Notes: generated by a model not told the origin, from the sequence alone. A DNA stretch of 64,000 nucleotides from Micromonospora halophytica (GCF_900090245.1 NZ_FMDN01000002.1:62001-126000); one strand, 5' to 3'; positions 8,253 through 17,604 are shown, counted from the stretch's first letter. A program made the numbers and translations.

Positions 8253-9827
8253 GTGGAAACCTCCCCCGACCCACGTCGCCGTGGGCGCGGCCGACGGCGC
8301 CGCGACCCCGGCCTGCGCGCCGCCCCGATCCCCCCGGACGTCTCCGCCGGTGAACCCCCCGGCGACGAGCCGGGACGCCGCCGCACCACCCTGCTCGCCC
8401 TGGCCGTGGTCGCCGCCGCATCCGCCGCCGCCCTGGTCGCCGGGCTGCTCAACTGGGCCCCCGCTCCGGCGGGACCGGCCCGGGCGTTGACCGGCAGCGA
8501 GTCCGAGCGGCTGGCCGCGACCCGGGTCACCAACTACCGCGACGTCCGGGCCGGGGTACGCCTCGTCGTCGGCGCCGGCCCCGCCCGCACCGACCTCGTC
8601 GGCTGGATCGACTGGGCCCGTCCGCTGGCCTACCTGAACGTGGGCGGGCCGGGCGCCGGGACGGACCGCGGGCTGCTCCAGGCCACCCCCTCGGTGGTCG
8701 TGGTCCGCCCCGACCCGGCGGGAGGGCCGGCGTCGGCGCCCCCGCCCCTGGACCCGCCGACCGACCGCTGGCGGCTGCGTGACCTGCCCGCCGGACGGGG
8801 GCTGGCCGGCGCGCTCGACCTGCTCTTCAACCTCGGCGCACGGCACGTCGACCCCGCCGACCCGCTGCGACGCGGCGGCGGACGCTGGGTGGGACGGGAG
8901 ACCGTCGAGGGCGAGCCGGTCGACGTGTTCCAGGCCGCACTGCCCGCGCCCGCCCCGGCCGCCCCCACCACCGGCACGCCCGCCCCACGGGCGGCCGGGG
9001 ACGGTGATCCGCGCTGGTGGGTCGATCGCGACTCCCGGCTGCACCGGTGGCGGGGACGGCTGCCCGACGGTGCCCCGGTCACCGTCGAGCTGGCCCGCCT
9101 CGACCGGCCCACGCTGCGGCCGATCGACGCGCTGGGCGGCCGACCCGCACTGCCCCGGACGCTCACCGACGAGGAGGGGGAGCGGCTGGCCCGGGTGCCC
9201 GACCGGCTGCGTGCCGAGGCGGGCGCCGCCGTCACCGTGACCGCGCCGCTCGGCGCCGCCGCCAACCTGCGGGGCTCCGGCTGGCTGAGCTGGTCCGGCG
9301 CGGTGGCGTACCTGTCGGTGGCCGAGCTGGACACCCTCGGCCGGCGTACCCTGCTGCGCCGCGATCCGGCCGGGTTCGCCCGGGCCGAGGTGCCGGTCGG
9401 GCCGGGAGCCGGCAGCGCCACCGCCCCCACCGGACCGCCGCTGCCCCCGCCGCCGGATGCCGGCTGGCGTCGCGGGGTACGCCCGAGCGACGACCTCGAC
9501 CTGCTGATCGACACCGCCGTACGGGCGAGCGCCACGCCGCTGCGCCCCGGCGCCGCCGTGCGGCTGCGCGGGGACCGGATCGCCGGGCGGGTGGTGGACG
9601 TGGTCGAGCTGCGCGTCCAGGGGCTGCGGCTGCGCTACTGGCTGGACCGGACGGGCCTGCCGCGCCGGCTGGAGCTGCGTACCCGCCCCGGCGCCTGGGC
9701 GCAGCTGGATCTAACCCCCGGCCCGGTGCCGGCCGGCGTCGCGCCGCCCCGACCGAAGCCGTCCACCGCGAAGCCGACGGCCGGGAAGCCCACCGCCTCG
9801 CCCGGTCGGCCCCGGGTCCGCCGCTGA
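8253..9827 (+). CDS. Membrane-anchored extracytoplasmic protein with duplicated LppX/LolA-like domain
   Basis: The protein is not recognised by name. From the GTG at 8253 it has 524 residues; a frame to 8157 is also open and neither start has a clear ribosome site. An Arg-rich N-terminus precedes one membrane helix at about residues 44-66 (TTLLALAVVAAASAAALVAG). The rest is exported and consists of two similar halves. Each has a W-x2-W...AYL-V segment (VGWIDWARPLAYLNV and SGWLSWSGAVAYLSV), a DLLF/DLLI helix, a VEGEPVDV / IAGRVVDV strand and a W-x-D-R segment (WWVDRDSRLHRW and YWLDRTGLPRRL). This repeated order resembles two LppX/LolA-type lipid-binding folds in tandem. The C-terminus is a Pro/Lys/Thr-rich tail. 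Function unknown. Confidence 0.7.
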   Translation: METSPDPRRRGRGRRRRDPGLRAAPIPPDVSAGEPPGDEPGRRRTTLLALAVVAAASAAALVAGLLNWAPAPAGPARALTGSESERLAATRVTNYRDVRAGVRLVVGAGPARTDLVGWIDWARPLAYLNVGGPGAGTDRGLLQATPSVVVVRPDPAGGPASAPPPLDPPTDRWRLRDLPAGRGLAGALDLLFNLGARHVDPADPLRRGGGRWVGRETVEGEPVDVFQAALPAPAPAAPTTGTPAPRAAGDGDPRWWVDRDSRLHRWRGRLPDGAPVTVELARLDRPTLRPIDALGGRPALPRTLTDEEGERLARVPDRLRAEAGAAVTVTAPLGAAANLRGSGWLSWSGAVAYLSVAELDTLGRRTLLRRDPAGFARAEVPVGPGAGSATAPTGPPLPPPPDAGWRRGVRPSDDLDLLIDTAVRASATPLRPGAAVRLRGDRIAGRVVDVVELRVQGLRLRYWLDRTGLPRRLELRTRPGAWAQLDLTPGPVPAGVAPPRPKPSTAKPTAGKPTASPGRPRVRR

Positions 9828-9920
9828 CCGGTCAGGGCTGGTGACGGCCGCGTCCGGTCAGGGCCGGTGACGGCCCGCGTCCGGTCAGGGTCGGTGCCGG
9901 CCCGCGTCCGGTCAGGGTCG
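9828..9920. repeat. Short tandem repeat, 26-27 bp x 3.5
   Basis: Units begin with CCGGTCAGGG at 9828, 9854, 9881 and 9908 and end in GCGT. The array fills the gap between two convergent genes: the left unit follows the upstream stop codon directly, and the fourth, partial unit contains the stop codon of the coaE fusion. Units differ at a few positions. Confidence 0.85.
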
Positions 9921-11093
9921 CCAACCGGTCCGGGCGGCCCATTCCTCGGCCCGCAGGTGCTCCTCGTCGAACCAGGGGTCCTTCGCGGTCCCGTACGCGC
10001 CGTTGTCCGGGGCGGCCGCCGCCAACTCCCGCTTCACCATCAGGTAGGCGGCCCGCTGGTCGGGGTCGGCGCGCAGGTGGTCGCGCATCAGCAGGGCGTA
10101 CCGCCAGCCGGGCGAGCCGGCCACGCGCAGGTGCAGGTACGCCGGGCGAGCCGGGTCGGCGCTGCCGTGCAGCCGCTTCTCCCACCGCCCGTCGCCGGCC
10201 GGGCGCGGGTTGTCCCACCACTCGCCGGGCAGCCGGGGGAAACCGGCCCTGGCCAGGCGCTCGGCCAACGGCCCGTCCGCCTCCTCAAGCGAGTCGACGG
10301 TGAGTTGGATGTCGATCACGTCCTTGGCGGCGAGCCCGGGCACGGCGGTCGAGCCGATGTGGTCGACGCGCGGATCCGCCGGGGCGGCCGCGTGCCGGAT
10401 CCGGGCGGCGAGCCGGGCGTACTGCTGCGGCCAGGTCGGGTCCGGTTCGGTGAGCACCACCCGCTCGGGGCGCACCGCGCGCCGTTGCCGCACGTTGCGC
10501 TCGTAGGGCAGCAGGCGGTCCTGCCAGAGGGCGTCCACCGCCGCGTGCAGGTCGTCCAGGGTGCCGTCGTTGTGCAGCACCACGTCGGCCACCGCCTGCC
10601 GGCGGGCGTCGTCGGCCTGCGCGGCGATGCGCCGCTCGGCCTCCGCCCGGGACATGCCCCGGTGCCGGGCCAGCCGCTGCACCCGGGTGGCGACCTCCGT
10701 CTGCACGACCACCACCAGGTGGAACGTCGGGGCGAGCCCCACCTCCACCAGCAGCGGCACGTCGTTGACGACCACCGCGTCGGCGGGGGCGGCGGCGACG
10801 AGTTCGGCGGAGCGGGCCCGGACCCGGGGGTGGGTGATCGCCTCCAGTCGGCGGCGGGCGGTGTCGTCACCGAAGACCACGTCGCCCAGCGCCGCCCGGT
10901 CCAGTGCGCCCTCGGCGTCGAGCACCCGCTCGGAGAAGGCGGCGACGATCTCGGCCAGCCCCTCGGTGTCCGGGGCGACCACCTCGCGGGCGATCCGGTC
11001 GGAGTCCACGATCACCGCGCCCCGCTCGGCCAGCCGGGACGCCACCGCGCTCTTGCCGGACCCGATCCCACCGGTCAAACCCACCATCAGCAC
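9912..11093 (-). CDS. coaE: Dephospho-CoA kinase with C-terminal GrpB (UPF0157) domain
   Basis: This enzyme phosphorylates dephospho-CoA in the last step of CoA synthesis. The start region reads VLMVGLTGGIGSGKS: a GTG at 11093 and an ATG at 11087 are both possible, and I chose the GTG because it matches the usual two residues before the first strand. Residues ~1-200 are CoaE, with the P-loop GGIGSGKS, the acidic DSDRIAREVV segment and the lid region. Residues ~205-393 are a GrpB-family nucleotidyltransferase-like domain (VDHIGSTAVPGLAAKDVIDI). The same fusion is known in mycobacteria. The stop codon lies in a tandem repeat. About 250 bp separate it from rpsA upstream, where an 8-bp GC hairpin (11228-11277) could be a weak terminator. 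Confidence 0.95.
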   Translation of the reverse strand: MLMVGLTGGIGSGKSAVASRLAERGAVIVDSDRIAREVVAPDTEGLAEIVAAFSERVLDAEGALDRAALGDVVFGDDTARRRLEAITHPRVRARSAELVAAAPADAVVVNDVPLLVEVGLAPTFHLVVVVQTEVATRVQRLARHRGMSRAEAERRIAAQADDARRQAVADVVLHNDGTLDDLHAAVDALWQDRLLPYERNVRQRRAVRPERVVLTEPDPTWPQQYARLAARIRHAAAPADPRVDHIGSTAVPGLAAKDVIDIQLTVDSLEEADGPLAERLARAGFPRLPGEWWDNPRPAGDGRWEKRLHGSADPARPAYLHLRVAGSPGWRYALLMRDHLRADPDQRAAYLMVKRELAAAAPDNGAYGTAKDPWFDEEHLRAEEWAARTGWRP

Positions 11094-11344
11094 CCGACCA
11101 GTCAACCGGATCACCGTCCGCGCCGCCAACCCGGGCACCCCTGCGGACGGGCGTGATCCACCCCGGGTCGCACCGTCGGTGTCTGCCGTCGACGCGGCCA
11201 GGTCGCCGCCGGTCGGCGGACACGCGAGGGCCCCGCCCCCGGCGGCCCGGTGGAACCGGATCGCGGGGACGGGGCCCGTCGTCGTCAGTGACGTTCCAGG
11301 TCGTCGCGCGGCATCAGCCACACCGAACTGGAGTTGTCACCGGC

Positions 11345-12838
11345 TCACTTGCCGCCGGCGAGCTTCTCCCGCAGAGCCGCGAGCGCCTCGTCGGTGGCCA
11401 GGGTGCCGGCCGGCTCCTCGGCCTGCCGGCTCGGGGCCGTGCTGGTCGAGGTGGTGGTGCCGCCGGTGGACACGGCCGGAGCCGGGTTGGCAGCGGCCTC
11501 GGCGTCGGCGGCCCGGGAGGTCTGCACCTGCTTGGTGTGGGCCTCCCAGCGCTGACGCGCCTCGGCGTACTGGTTCTCCCAGGTCTCGCGCTGCTTGTCG
11601 TACCCCTCGAGCCACTCGCCCGTCTCCGGGTCGAAGCCCTCCGGGTAGATGTAGTTGCCCTCGGCGTCGTACGTCGCGGCCATGCCGTAGAGGGTCGGGT
11701 CGAAGTGCTCCTCGCCCTCGACGAAGCCCTCGTTGGCCTGCTTGAGCGACAGCGAGATGCGGCGGCGCTCCAGGTCGATGTCGATGACCTTGACCATGAC
11801 CTCGGAGCCGACCTGCACGACCTGCTCCGGGATCTCCACGTGGCGCTCGGCCAGCTCGGAGATGTGGACCAGGCCCTCGATGCCGTCGTCCACCCGGACG
11901 AAGGCGCCGAACGGCACCAGCTTGGTGACCTTACCCGGCACGATCTGCTGGATCGCGTGGGTACGGGCGAACTGACGCCACGGGTCCTCCTGGGTCGCCT
12001 TCAGCGACAGCGAGACCCGCTCGCGGTCCAGGTCGACGTCCAGGACCTCGACCTCGACCTCCTGGCCGACCTCGACGACCTCGGACGGGTGGTCGATGTG
12101 CTTCCAGGACAGCTCGGAGACGTGCACGAGGCCGTCCACGCCGCCCAGGTCGACGAACGCGCCGAAGTTGACGATCGAGGAGACGACGCCCTTGCGGACC
12201 TGCCCCTTCTGCAGCTTGTTGAGGAACTCGGTGCGCACCTCGGACTGCGTCTGCTCCAGCCAGGCCCGGCGGGACAGGACCACGTTGTTGCGGTTCTTGT
12301 CCAGCTCGATGATCTTGGCTTCGAGCTCGCGGCCGACGTACGGCTGCAGGTCACGCACCCGCCGCATCTCGACCAGGGAGGCGGGCAGGAAGCCACGCAG
12401 CCCGATGTCGAGGATGAGGCCACCCTTGACCACCTCGATGACCGAACCGCGGACGACACCGTCCTCGTCCTTGATCTTCTCGATCGTGCCCCAGGCCCGC
12501 TCGTACTGCGCCCGCTTCTTGGAGAGGATCAGACGACCCTCCTTGTCCTCCTTCTGGAGGACAAGGGCCTCGATGTGGTCACCGACCGAGACGACCTCGG
12601 CGGGGTCCACGTCGTGCTTGATCGACAACTCCCGAGAGGGGATGACACCCTCGGTCTTGTAGCCGATGTCGAGCAGGACCTCGTCCCGATCGACCTTGAC
12701 GACGGTGCCTTCGACAATGTCGCCGTCGTTGAAGTACTTGATGGTCTCGTCGATCGCGGCGAGGAAAGCTTCCTCGGAGCCGAGATCGTCGTGGGTGACC
12801 CGGGTGGCGCTCGAGGGGGCCTCGATGCTGCTCGTCAT
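11345..12838 (-). CDS. rpsA: 30S ribosomal protein S1
   Basis: This 497-residue protein starts at the ATG at 12838 with a GGAG upstream; the longer frame to 12943 is leader. Four S1/OB repeats are visible at about residues 36-105, 123-188, 209-277 and 294-363. The third and fourth have the canonical FGAFV...GLVHVSELS pattern, whereas the first two are more divergent, as expected for actinobacterial S1. A ~125-residue polar tail ends with EEPAGTLATDEALAALREKLAGGK. S1 binds mRNA on the 30S subunit. A leader of about 170 bases and a sigma70-type promoter lie upstream. Confidence 0.97.
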   Translation of the reverse strand: MTSSIEAPSSATRVTHDDLGSEEAFLAAIDETIKYFNDGDIVEGTVVKVDRDEVLLDIGYKTEGVIPSRELSIKHDVDPAEVVSVGDHIEALVLQKEDKEGRLILSKKRAQYERAWGTIEKIKDEDGVVRGSVIEVVKGGLILDIGLRGFLPASLVEMRRVRDLQPYVGRELEAKIIELDKNRNNVVLSRRAWLEQTQSEVRTEFLNKLQKGQVRKGVVSSIVNFGAFVDLGGVDGLVHVSELSWKHIDHPSEVVEVGQEVEVEVLDVDLDRERVSLSLKATQEDPWRQFARTHAIQQIVPGKVTKLVPFGAFVRVDDGIEGLVHISELAERHVEIPEQVVQVGSEVMVKVIDIDLERRRISLSLKQANEGFVEGEEHFDPTLYGMAATYDAEGNYIYPEGFDPETGEWLEGYDKQRETWENQYAEARQRWEAHTKQVQTSRAADAEAAANPAPAVSTGGTTTSTSTAPSRQAEEPAGTLATDEALAALREKLAGGK

Positions 12839-13018
12839 GTGGGCGGTTGCTCCGGTCGGATGGGTTGTCACAGCAGGCGTGGTGTCGCAGTGACCATTTC
12901 GCGCCAACGGATCCGCCGCCGGGGCACACCGAACGATCGCCAAGTGAAGATCATTAGTGGCTCCGGTGACCGCGCACCTGCTCCCTGCCGAGGCACACGA
13001 TCCGCGAGCGCATCGTCT

Positions 13019-13049
13019 AGCCTACCTGCTGCATTACCACAGCGTGCAA
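13019..13049 (-). promoter_or_regulatory. Predicted sigma70-type promoter for rpsA
   Basis: On the minus strand TTGCAC (13049-13044) and TAGGCT (13024-13019) are separated by 19 bp and would give a leader of about 170 bases. The rpsA/methyltransferase gap (12839-13211) shows no other clear element. Prediction is by eye. Confidence 0.4.
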
Positions 13050-13211
13050 GGCCTCCCGTGTCCTCGCGACCTCATCAGCTGCGAAAGCGGAGATATCGGC
13101 GGTAAAGCCTCCCGACTGTCTCGTGCGTCACATCCGCCCCGGGAGAGAAAGGTAGCGCACCCCGGCGCGGCCGCCGTCCGAGGTGTCCGGGGCAGGGCCT
13201 AGCGTGGACGG

Positions 13212-14012
13212 GTGGATGACGACCGGGTGACCCGACGGCGGGTCGGCGACGCGGAGGCGCGCCGGGCCAACCGCGGCTGGTGGGACGCCGACGCCGACGA
13301 CTACCAGGCCGAACACGGCGCGTTCCTCGGCGACGTGGACTTCGTCTGGTGCCCGGAAGGGCTGCGCGAGGCCGACGCCCGGCTGCTGGGCGACGTCGCC
13401 GGACGCCGGGTACTGGAGGTCGGCTGCGGCGCCGCCGCCTGCGCCCGCTGGCTGGCCCGGCAGGAGGCCCGGCCGGTCGCCTTCGACCTCTCCGCGGGGA
13501 TGTTGCGGCACGCCGCACACGCCGCCGACACCACCGGGGTACGCGTGCCGCTGGTGCAGGCCGACGCGCTGGCGCTGCCCTTCGCCGACGCCGCGTTCGA
13601 CATCGCCTGCACCGCGTTCGGCGCGATCCCCTTCGTCGACGACTCCGCCGCCCTGATGGCCGAGGTGCACCGGGTGCTGCGCCCCGGCGGGCGCTGGGTC
13701 TTCTCGGTGACCCACCCGATGCGCTGGATCTTCCTCGACGACCCGGGTGAGGGCGGGCTCGTCGCCACCCACTCGTACTTCGACCGCTCCCCGTACGTGG
13801 AGCAGGACGAGCACGGGGTGGCCACGTACGTCGAGCAGCACCGCACCCTCGGCGACCGGATCCGTGAGCTGGTCGGGGCGGGCTTCCGCCTGCTCGACCT
13901 GGTGGAGCCGGAGTGGCCGGCGGGGCACGAGGGGATCTGGGGGCAGTGGAGTCCGCTGCGCGGGCGGCTCTTCCCCGGCACCGCCATCTTCGTCACCGAG
14001 AAACCGGCCTGA
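13212..14012 (+). CDS. Class I SAM-dependent methyltransferase
   Basis: This 266-residue protein has a UbiE/type-11-like Rossmann core: motif I VLEVGCGAAACARWL (E69-V-G-C-G), then PVAFDLSAGML, the VQADALALPFADAAFDIA post-I/II region and VHRVLRPGGRWVFS (motif III). The C-terminal half is longer than the minimal fold and carries HPMRW and GIWGQWSPLRG segments seen in actinobacterial members. The GTG at 13212 is the only reasonable start. The substrate is unknown and neighbours give no pathway. Confidence 0.87.
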   Translation: MDDDRVTRRRVGDAEARRANRGWWDADADDYQAEHGAFLGDVDFVWCPEGLREADARLLGDVAGRRVLEVGCGAAACARWLARQEARPVAFDLSAGMLRHAAHAADTTGVRVPLVQADALALPFADAAFDIACTAFGAIPFVDDSAALMAEVHRVLRPGGRWVFSVTHPMRWIFLDDPGEGGLVATHSYFDRSPYVEQDEHGVATYVEQHRTLGDRIRELVGAGFRLLDLVEPEWPAGHEGIWGQWSPLRGRLFPGTAIFVTEKPA

Positions 14013-14121
14013 CCACGAGCAGGACCCGGTCCGCCGTTCGAGATCGAGCTTCCGGTCGCCGAGATCACCCCGTAGCGCCGCACGCTCGTTTCGGCCCACC
14101 GGCGCCGGGTACGCGACGGTC

Positions 14122-14340
14122 ATGGCCGAGAAGGAGTTCCACACGGGCGACCACGTCTCCTGGGCCAGTCACAGCGGCCGGGCGTACGGCGTGGTCAAGG
14201 AGAAGATCACCGAGCGGACGCACGTGCGCGGGCACACCGTGAACGCGTCGCCGGACGACCCGCAGTACCGCATCCGCAACGACGACTCGGGGCGCGACGT
14301 CGCCCACCGGCCGGAGGCACTGCGCCATGAGCAGAAGTGA
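14122..14340 (+). CDS. DUF2945-family small protein
   Basis: This 72-residue basic protein reads MAEKEFHTGDHVSW...GRAYGVVKEKIT and continues to a C-terminal VAHRPEALRHE. The G-D-x-V-x-W and G-x-V motifs are those of DUF2945 (HVA1-like), an SH3-like fold of unknown function. Its last codons overlap the next gene by 14 bases, which implies translational coupling with the DUF3140 protein. No ligand or role can be assigned. Confidence 0.85.
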   Translation: MAEKEFHTGDHVSWASHSGRAYGVVKEKITERTHVRGHTVNASPDDPQYRIRNDDSGRDVAHRPEALRHEQK

Positions 14341-14671
14341 CGATCCCGAGCAGACCTACCGGGAGTTCACCGACGCGGTGAACATGAAGCCCGGCGAGCT
14401 GCGGACGTGGTTGGAGACCGACGAGTCCAAGCACGTCGGCTGGCGGAAGAAGGGCACCAAGGGCGGCGAATCGGTCGGCCACGAGTCCGGCCGCAGGATC
14501 ATCGACCTGTTGCGCCGCAAGCGCGCGGAGCTGACCGCCGCCGACTACAAGCACATGCGCAAGGTCATCGGGTACGTGCACCGGCACATGGCGCAGCGCC
14601 CCTCCGGCGACGTCCGGAACACCAAGTGGCGCTGGTCCCTGATGAACTGGGGCCACGACCCCCTGAAATAG
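14327..14671 (+). CDS. DUF3140-family protein
   Basis: This 114-residue basic protein opens with EQTYREFTDAVNMKPGELRTWL, then ESKHVGWRKKG, a helical RRIIDLLRRKRAELTAADYKHMRKVIGYVHRHMAQRP and a C-terminal NTKWRWSLMNWGHDP. This is the DUF3140 pattern, often found next to DUF2945 genes in actinobacteria. High lysine/arginine content and exposed helices suggest a nucleic-acid-binding protein, but that is inference. It starts inside the DUF2945 gene. Confidence 0.85.
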   Translation: MSRSDDPEQTYREFTDAVNMKPGELRTWLETDESKHVGWRKKGTKGGESVGHESGRRIIDLLRRKRAELTAADYKHMRKVIGYVHRHMAQRPSGDVRNTKWRWSLMNWGHDPLK

Positions 14672-14725
14672 CAACCCCTGCTGGTCCCCATGCCAGCGTC
14701 GACCCACCACCGCGACCACGTCCGG

Positions 14726-14797
14726 GTTTCCGGGGCAGCCCGGCCCGCACAGGGATCAAGCCTGACCGCCCGGAGCGGGTCGGGCTGCCCCGGAAAC
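14726..14797. terminator. Long inverted repeat between convergent genes
   Basis: The arms at 14726-14748 and 14775-14797 are 23 bases long with a single mismatch or wobble, around a 26-base loop. It lies between the DUF3140 gene and the 3' end of polA and probably terminates both. Confidence 0.75.
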
Positions 14798-14808
14798 TCC
14801 TACGGACA

Positions 14809-17508
14809 TCAGTGGTCGGCGCTGTTCCAGTCGCGGCCCTCGCCGACCGACACCTCCAGCGGCACCGACAGCGGGTACGCCCCACCCATCTCGCGCCGCA
14901 CCAGTGCCTCCAGCGTCTCCCGCTCCCCGGGGGCGACCTCGAAGACCAGCTCGTCGTGCACCTGCAACAGCATCCGCGAGCGCAGCCCGGCGTCACGCAG
15001 CGCGGTGTCGACGTGCAGCATGGCGACCTTGATGATGTCGGCCGCCGAGCCCTGGATCGGGGCGTTGAGCGCCATCCGCTCGGCCATCTCCCGGCGCTGG
15101 CGGTTGTCGCTGACCAGGTCCGGCAGGTAGCGGCGCCGGCCGAGGATGGTGGAGGTGTAGCCGTCCTGGCGGGCCCGGGCCACCACCTCGTGCAGGTAGT
15201 CGCGTACCCCGCCGAAGCCGGCGAAGTAGTTCTCCATCAGCCCGCGCGCCTCCTCGGCGCTGATGCCGAGCTGCTGGGAGAGGCCGAACGCGCTGAGGCC
15301 GTACGCCAGGCCGTAGTTCATCGCCTTGATCTTGCGCCGCTGGTCGGCGGTGACCTCGCCGACCGGCACCCCGAAGACCGACGAGGCGGTGGCGGCGTGG
15401 AAGTCGGCGCCGGAGTTGAACGCCTCGATCAGCGCGTCGTCCGACGACAGGTGCGCCATGATCCGCATCTCGATCTGGCTGTAGTCGGCGGTGAGCAGGC
15501 ACTCGTAGCCCTCCCCCACCACGAAGGCGCGACGGATCCGCCGCCCCTCCTCGGTGCGGATGGGGATGTTCTGCAGGTTGGGCTCGGTCGAGGAGAGCCG
15601 GCCGGTGGCCGCCACCGTCTGGTTGAAGGTGGTGTGGATGCGGGCGTCGTCCGAGACGGACTTCAGCAGCCCGTCCACGGTGGACTTCAGCTTGGCCACG
15701 TCCCGGTGGCGCAGCAGGTGCTCCAGCACCGGGTGCGGGTGCTGCGCGTACAGCCACTGCAGGGCGTCGGCGTCGGTGGTGTAGCCCGTCTTGATCTTTT
15801 TGGTCTTCGGCAGGCCCAGCTCACCGAAGAGGATCTCCTGGAGCTGCTTGGGCGAGCCGAGGTTGAACTCCCGCCCGACCGCGGAGTACGCGCCCTGCGC
15901 CGCGGCCTTCACCTCGGCGGCGAAGTGCGCCTCCAGCTCCGACAGGTACTGCGTGTCGGCGGCGATGCCGATCCGCTCCATGTCGGCGAGCACCCGCATC
16001 AGCGGCAGCTCCACCCCGGCCATCAGCCGGGCGGACTGCTCGCCGTCGCGGGACAGCTCGGCGTCGATCGCGTCGGCCAGGTCGAGGGTGGCCCGGGCCT
16101 GGAGCATGAGGTTCTGCTCGACCACGCCCTCGTCGCCGAGCCCGTCCAGGGTGAGCTGCCCGGTCTCCGGCGCGTCCACCCGCAGCTCCCGGTGCAGGTA
16201 GCGCAGCGCCAGGTCGGTCAGGTCGTACGAGCGCTGGTCGGGGCGGGCCAGGTAGGCGGCGATCTGGGTGTCCCGGGCGATGCCGTCGAGGGTCCAGCCG
16301 TGCGCGGCGAAGGCGAGTACCGCCGGCTTGCTGTCGTGCAGCACCTTGGGCCGGGCCGGGTCGGCCAGCCAGGCCGCGAGGGCCGACTCGTCGGCCGGCT
16401 CCAGCCGGGCCGGGTCGAACCAGGCCGCCGCCCCGCCGGAGGTGGCCAGCGCCATGCCGGTCACCGAGGCGGTGTGCCGGCGGTTGGGGCCGGTGTCGAG
16501 CTTGACCGCCAGCCCGACGGCGGTGCCGGTGGGGGCGTGCGTCTCCAGCCAGCCGGCCAGCGAGCCGGGCTCGGTGAGCACCTCGCCGGCCAGGTCGAAG
16601 CCGGCCTCGGCCTCCGGCTCGACCGCCTCCAGGTACTGGTAGAGCCGGTCCCGCAGGATGCGGAACTGGAGGGTGTCGAAGACCTGGTGCACCGCCTCCC
16701 GGTCCCAGCCCTGCCAGCGGGCGTCCTCCGGGCGCACCGGCAGGTCCAGGTCGGAGACCAGGCAGTTGATCTCGTAGTTGCGGATCACGTCGGCCAGCCG
16801 CTCGCGCAGGCTGTCGCCGGCCTTGCCCTTGATCTCGTCGGCCCGGGCGATGACCCCGTCGACCCCGCCGTACGTGTTGATCCACTTCGCGGCGGTCTTC
16901 GGCCCCACGCCGGGGATGCCGGGCAGGTTGTCGCTGGTCTCCCCGACCAGGGCGGCCAGGTCGCGGTAGCGCTGCGGGCCGACGCCGTACTTCGCCTCGA
17001 CGGCGGCCGGATCCATCCGGGCCAGGTCGGAGACGCCCTTGCGCGGGTAGAGCACGGTGACGTCGTCGCCGACGAGCTGGAAGGCGTCCCGGTCGCCGGT
17101 GGTGATCAGCACCTTCATGCCCTGGTCACGGGCCTGGCAGGCGAGGGTGGCGATGACGTCGTCGGCCTCGTAGCCCTCCCTCTCCACCACCGGGATCCGC
17201 AGCGCGGCCAGCACCTCCTTGACGAGGCTGACCTGGCCCTTGAAGTCGGTCGGGGTCTCACTGCGGCCGGCCTTGTACTCCGCGTACCTCTCGGTGCGGA
17301 AGGAGCGGCGGGAGACGTCGAAGGCGACGACGATGTGGGTCGGCTGCTCGTCGCGCAGCACGTTGATCAGCATCGAGGTGAAGCCGTAGACCGCGTTGGT
17401 CGGCTGACCCGTCGTGGTGGAGAAGTTCTCCACCGGCAGGGCGAAGAAGGCCCGGTATGCCAGGGAGTGTCCGTCGACGAGAAGCAGGCGCGGCGTCGTA
17501 GCTGTCAC
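14809..17508 (-). CDS. polA: DNA polymerase I
   Basis: This 899-residue repair and Okazaki-fragment polymerase starts at the GTG at 17508 (TATTPRLLLVDGHSLAYRAFF). Residues ~5-290 are the 5'-3' exonuclease, with EGYEADDVIATLA and ETSDNLPGIPGVGPKTA. Residues ~310-480 are a 3'-5' exonuclease-like domain lacking the catalytic DxE, so proofreading is probably absent, as in mycobacterial Pol I. Residues ~520-899 are the family A polymerase with LLTADYSQIEMRIMAHLS (motif A), the RRKIKAMNYGLAYG O-helix and QVHDELVFEV (motif C). No good ribosome site is seen at the start. Confidence 0.97.
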   Translation of the reverse strand: MTATTPRLLLVDGHSLAYRAFFALPVENFSTTTGQPTNAVYGFTSMLINVLRDEQPTHIVVAFDVSRRSFRTERYAEYKAGRSETPTDFKGQVSLVKEVLAALRIPVVEREGYEADDVIATLACQARDQGMKVLITTGDRDAFQLVGDDVTVLYPRKGVSDLARMDPAAVEAKYGVGPQRYRDLAALVGETSDNLPGIPGVGPKTAAKWINTYGGVDGVIARADEIKGKAGDSLRERLADVIRNYEINCLVSDLDLPVRPEDARWQGWDREAVHQVFDTLQFRILRDRLYQYLEAVEPEAEAGFDLAGEVLTEPGSLAGWLETHAPTGTAVGLAVKLDTGPNRRHTASVTGMALATSGGAAAWFDPARLEPADESALAAWLADPARPKVLHDSKPAVLAFAAHGWTLDGIARDTQIAAYLARPDQRSYDLTDLALRYLHRELRVDAPETGQLTLDGLGDEGVVEQNLMLQARATLDLADAIDAELSRDGEQSARLMAGVELPLMRVLADMERIGIAADTQYLSELEAHFAAEVKAAAQGAYSAVGREFNLGSPKQLQEILFGELGLPKTKKIKTGYTTDADALQWLYAQHPHPVLEHLLRHRDVAKLKSTVDGLLKSVSDDARIHTTFNQTVAATGRLSSTEPNLQNIPIRTEEGRRIRRAFVVGEGYECLLTADYSQIEMRIMAHLSSDDALIEAFNSGADFHAATASSVFGVPVGEVTADQRRKIKAMNYGLAYGLSAFGLSQQLGISAEEARGLMENYFAGFGGVRDYLHEVVARARQDGYTSTILGRRRYLPDLVSDNRQRREMAERMALNAPIQGSAADIIKVAMLHVDTALRDAGLRSRMLLQVHDELVFEVAPGERETLEALVRREMGGAYPLSVPLEVSVGEGRDWNSADH

Positions 17509-17604
17509 GGCAGCGACTCTAGTCCGTACCGCCGACAACCCTGAGCCGGCGGCACCGCGCGCCACCGCCGAAACCGGCAGCGGACGCAGGCGGCGCGAAA
17601 CGCC

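Noticed and set aside
14407..17544. A 1045-codon open frame on the plus strand opposite polA
   Set aside because: Its sequence is compositionally biased with no recognisable motif, while polA on the other strand is complete. The same holds for the long plus-strand frames opposite trpE, uvrB, rpsA and the lgt/monooxygenase region.
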